A stretch of 8,405 nucleotides of DNA from an uncultured Verrucomicrobium sp. Its GTDB lineage: Bacteria > Verrucomicrobiota > Verrucomicrobiia > Methylacidiphilales > GAS474. Of the stretch, positions 6,668 to 8,405 are shown one piece after another. Every line of letters begins with the position of its first letter. Position 1 is the stretch's first letter. The position numbers and the translations under genes are program-made. The notes below the pieces were generated by a model. It was not told the origin of the DNA. It searched no databases and was given only the letters and a program-made list of their open reading frames with translations. Location of the stretch: positions 1 through 8,405 of the forward strand of contig CAISZB010000296.1 in NCBI GenBank assembly GCA_903889845.1, given 5' to 3'.

Positions 6668-8405
6668 GTGAAACGGCTCCTTCCCTTCCTCTGCTGCGCC
6701 GCGTTGGCCGTCCCGGCTTTGGCCCAGGCTCAGGTCCCGACGCCGACGCGGATCATCCCGGTGAAGGAGATCCGGCCCGGCATGCACGGCATCGCCTACA
6801 CCGTCCTTCAGGGGAGCACAATCGTCCCCATCGAGACGGAGATCCTCGGCGTCGCCGAGAACGCGCTGAGCCCCGGGTACGACCTCATCATCGGGAAACT
6901 CGTCGATCCGAAGACCGCCCTCGTCGAGGCCGTCCACGGCATGAGCGGCAGCCCCCTCTACATCGACGGACGCCTCGCCGGGGCCCTCTCCCGCCGTCTC
7001 ACCCAGTTCGAGAAGGATGGCCATTGCGGCTTCACCCCGATCGAGGACATGCTCCGCGTCGATGGGGAGGATCGGTCCGAAAAGAAGCTGGCCGCCCTCC
7101 GTGCACGGCAAGGACAGGAACCGCCCTTTTCCGTCGCGGGCCTCCTCCGCGGCACCCTCGCCGCCGCCTCGGGGTCACCCGGATTCCAGGCCCTCGGCGT
7201 CCCTCTTTCGATCACCGGCCTCTCCTCCGAGCTCACGGGTCGGCTGTTGAGCCGCTTCGGGATGGAGGCCAGCGGCTGGGTCCCCGTCTCCGGCAGCTCG
7301 CGGAGCGAGGCCCGCCTCGCCAAGGCCGAGTTGAAGCCCGGCTCCCCCGTCGCCGCCGTCCTCATGACCGGGGACCTGAGCATCGCCGGGACCGGGACGC
7401 TGACCTGGCGCGAGGGGAACCGCGTCCTCGCCTTCGGCCATCCGATGCTCGGCGTCGGGCGGAGCGCCTGGGGGATGGCCCCTGCGGAGATCATCACCAC
7501 GATCCCCAGCTACCTCTACCCGCACAAGCTCTCCAACACCGGCCCCGTCGTCGGCACCATCTCCCAGGACCGCCTCTCCGCCGTCGGCGGCACGATCGGG
7601 ACGCTCCCCCCGATGGCCCCCTACCACATCGTCCGTACCGGCGACGGGCGGGCGCTCCCCCCGCTCGACGGCACCTTCATCACCGATCCCGACCTCGCGC
7701 CGATGCTCCTCGCGTCGGCGGCCCTCACCGCCGCCGCCTCGGGGAACGAGGCGGGCCGCGCCCTCTACCTCCGGGCGCACGGCACCGTCACCTTCAAGAA
7801 CCTGCCCCCCCTCGTCCTCGACTGCGTCTACTCCGGGGAGAACGTCGACCTCCTCGCCTCGCTGATGGCCTTCGTCGATCCGGTCCGGACGCTCTACCGG
7901 CAGGACTGGCTGAAGCCCGATGTCACCGGCCTCGACCTCTCCATCGAGACCGCCCAGGAACCCCGCGTTTGGGAGATCGAGGAAGCCCGGTTGGAACGGC
8001 CCGAGATCGGGCCGAAGGAGGCGGCGGTCGTCGATGTCCTCCTGAAGGAAAAGTTCAAGGGAACCGAGGAACGGCGGCGGGTCGTCGTCCCTCCCGTCGC
8101 CGCGCTGAAGGCCGGGAGTGTCCGCGTCCGCGTCTTCGGCGGGGGCGACTCCGATGCCGACGAGGAGGCCTTCAACCGGAGCGCCGCCTCCGTCACCGAC
8201 GCGGCGACCCTGGTCACCCTCCTCAACCACCACCGCCTCGCGCATCGCGCCGACGGCGTCTACGTCCGGCTGGAGACCGATGCCCCCGGGCGGACCGTCT
8301 CCGGCGGGGAGATGCCCCTGCTTCCCCCTTCCGTCCTCGCCGTGATGAACGGAACCGACGGCGGCCCCTCCACCTCCGTCGGCACGATGAAGACGGCGAC
8401 CTGGA
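6668..8405 (+). CDS. Secreted SpoIVB/S55-like peptidase-family protein (partial at 3' end)
   Basis: The frame is open from a GTG at 6668 to the window end (579 codons and one base) with no stop. A signal peptide, KRLLPFLCCAALAVPALA with likely cleavage after Ala19, sends it out of the cytoplasm. The next part (about 28-130) holds IRPGMHGIAYTVLQG, then GMSGSPLYIDGRLAGAL (91-107) and GFTPIEDML (121-129). GMSGSP matches the nucleophile motif of SpoIVB (family S55), putting the likely nucleophile at Ser93. A second part has GTGTLTW (241-247) and LAFGHPML (254-261), with His258 as the likely catalytic His. These are the two S55 motifs, but in reverse order to SpoIVB. Large proteins of this layout are annotated in Acidobacteria and Verrucomicrobia as 'SpoIVB peptidase S55 domain'; to my knowledge their role is not established. 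A third region (about 400 onward) is unrecognised. A stop codon 6 bases upstream in the same frame (the end of hemL) fixes the start. Protease activity is inferred. Confidence 0.85.
   Translation, partial: MKRLLPFLCCAALAVPALAQAQVPTPTRIIPVKEIRPGMHGIAYTVLQGSTIVPIETEILGVAENALSPGYDLIIGKLVDPKTALVEAVHGMSGSPLYIDGRLAGALSRRLTQFEKDGHCGFTPIEDMLRVDGEDRSEKKLAALRARQGQEPPFSVAGLLRGTLAAASGSPGFQALGVPLSITGLSSELTGRLLSRFGMEASGWVPVSGSSRSEARLAKAELKPGSPVAAVLMTGDLSIAGTGTLTWREGNRVLAFGHPMLGVGRSAWGMAPAEIITTIPSYLYPHKLSNTGPVVGTISQDRLSAVGGTIGTLPPMAPYHIVRTGDGRALPPLDGTFITDPDLAPMLLASAALTAAASGNEAGRALYLRAHGTVTFKNLPPLVLDCVYSGENVDLLASLMAFVDPVRTLYRQDWLKPDVTGLDLSIETAQEPRVWEIEEARLERPEIGPKEAAVVDVLLKEKFKGTEERRRVVVPPVAALKAGSVRVRVFGGGDSDADEEAFNRSAASVTDAATLVTLLNHHRLAHRADGVYVRLETDAPGRTVSGGEMPLLPPSVLAVMNGTDGGPSTSVGTMKTATW

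Noticed and set aside
5300..7111. Long open frame on the minus strand (603 codons) opposite hemL and the S55-like gene
   Set aside because: It runs antisense across two well-supported genes and their junction and shows no recognisable motif; this is high-GC codon bias.
7175..8245. Long open frame on the minus strand (356 codons) opposite the S55-like gene
   Set aside because: It is rich in Gly, Glu, Asp and Arg with no motif. The plus-strand frame is continuous and contains the signal peptide and S55 motifs.

Overview
The window is high-GC bacterial DNA holding six complete protein genes, one gene cut at each end, one large inverted repeat and a few candidate control sites. I infer a Verrucomicrobiota-like or related PVC/Acidobacteria-type organism. 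The reasons are the S55-type (SpoIVB-like) exported protein, weak Shine-Dalgarno sequences, and intergenic repeats of a kind I associate with verrucomicrobial genomes. No rRNA or marker gene is present to settle this.

Layout. Positions 1-81 (minus) hold the start of an unrecognised gene. It shares an ATGA start/stop overlap with rpoN (sigma-54), which lies on the minus strand at 78-1517. A divergent 116-bp gap follows, with a good match to a sigma-54 promoter pointing away from rpoN. That promoter faces a YycJ/WalJ-type metallo-beta-lactamase-fold hydrolase (1634-2416, GTG start). A gene-free stretch of about 350 bases (2417-2772) is dominated by a roughly 281-bp imperfect inverted repeat. 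Its arms carry hairpins whose stem differences are compensatory. Right after it come a 58-residue HicB-like protein (2773-2949) and an unrecognised exported protein or lipoprotein (2946-3527), overlapping by ATGA. This small segment has visibly lower GC than its surroundings and looks like the accessory part of the window. No HicA toxin gene is visible.

The right half is core-type. polX (DNA polymerase X with a PHP exonuclease domain) is on the minus strand at 3537-5285 and converges on the exported-protein gene with 9 bp between them. It is divergent, across 80 bp, from hemL (glutamate-1-semialdehyde aminomutase, tetrapyrrole synthesis, 5366-6664). Three bases after hemL, in the same frame, starts a secreted SpoIVB/S55-like protein (6668 to beyond the window end). 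Its Ser-containing and His-containing motifs are in the opposite order to Bacillus SpoIVB.

No tRNA, rRNA, CRISPR array or transposase was seen. The best candidates for something new are the covarying inverted repeat, the orphan HicB plus exported-protein pair beside it, and the motif order in the S55-like protein.
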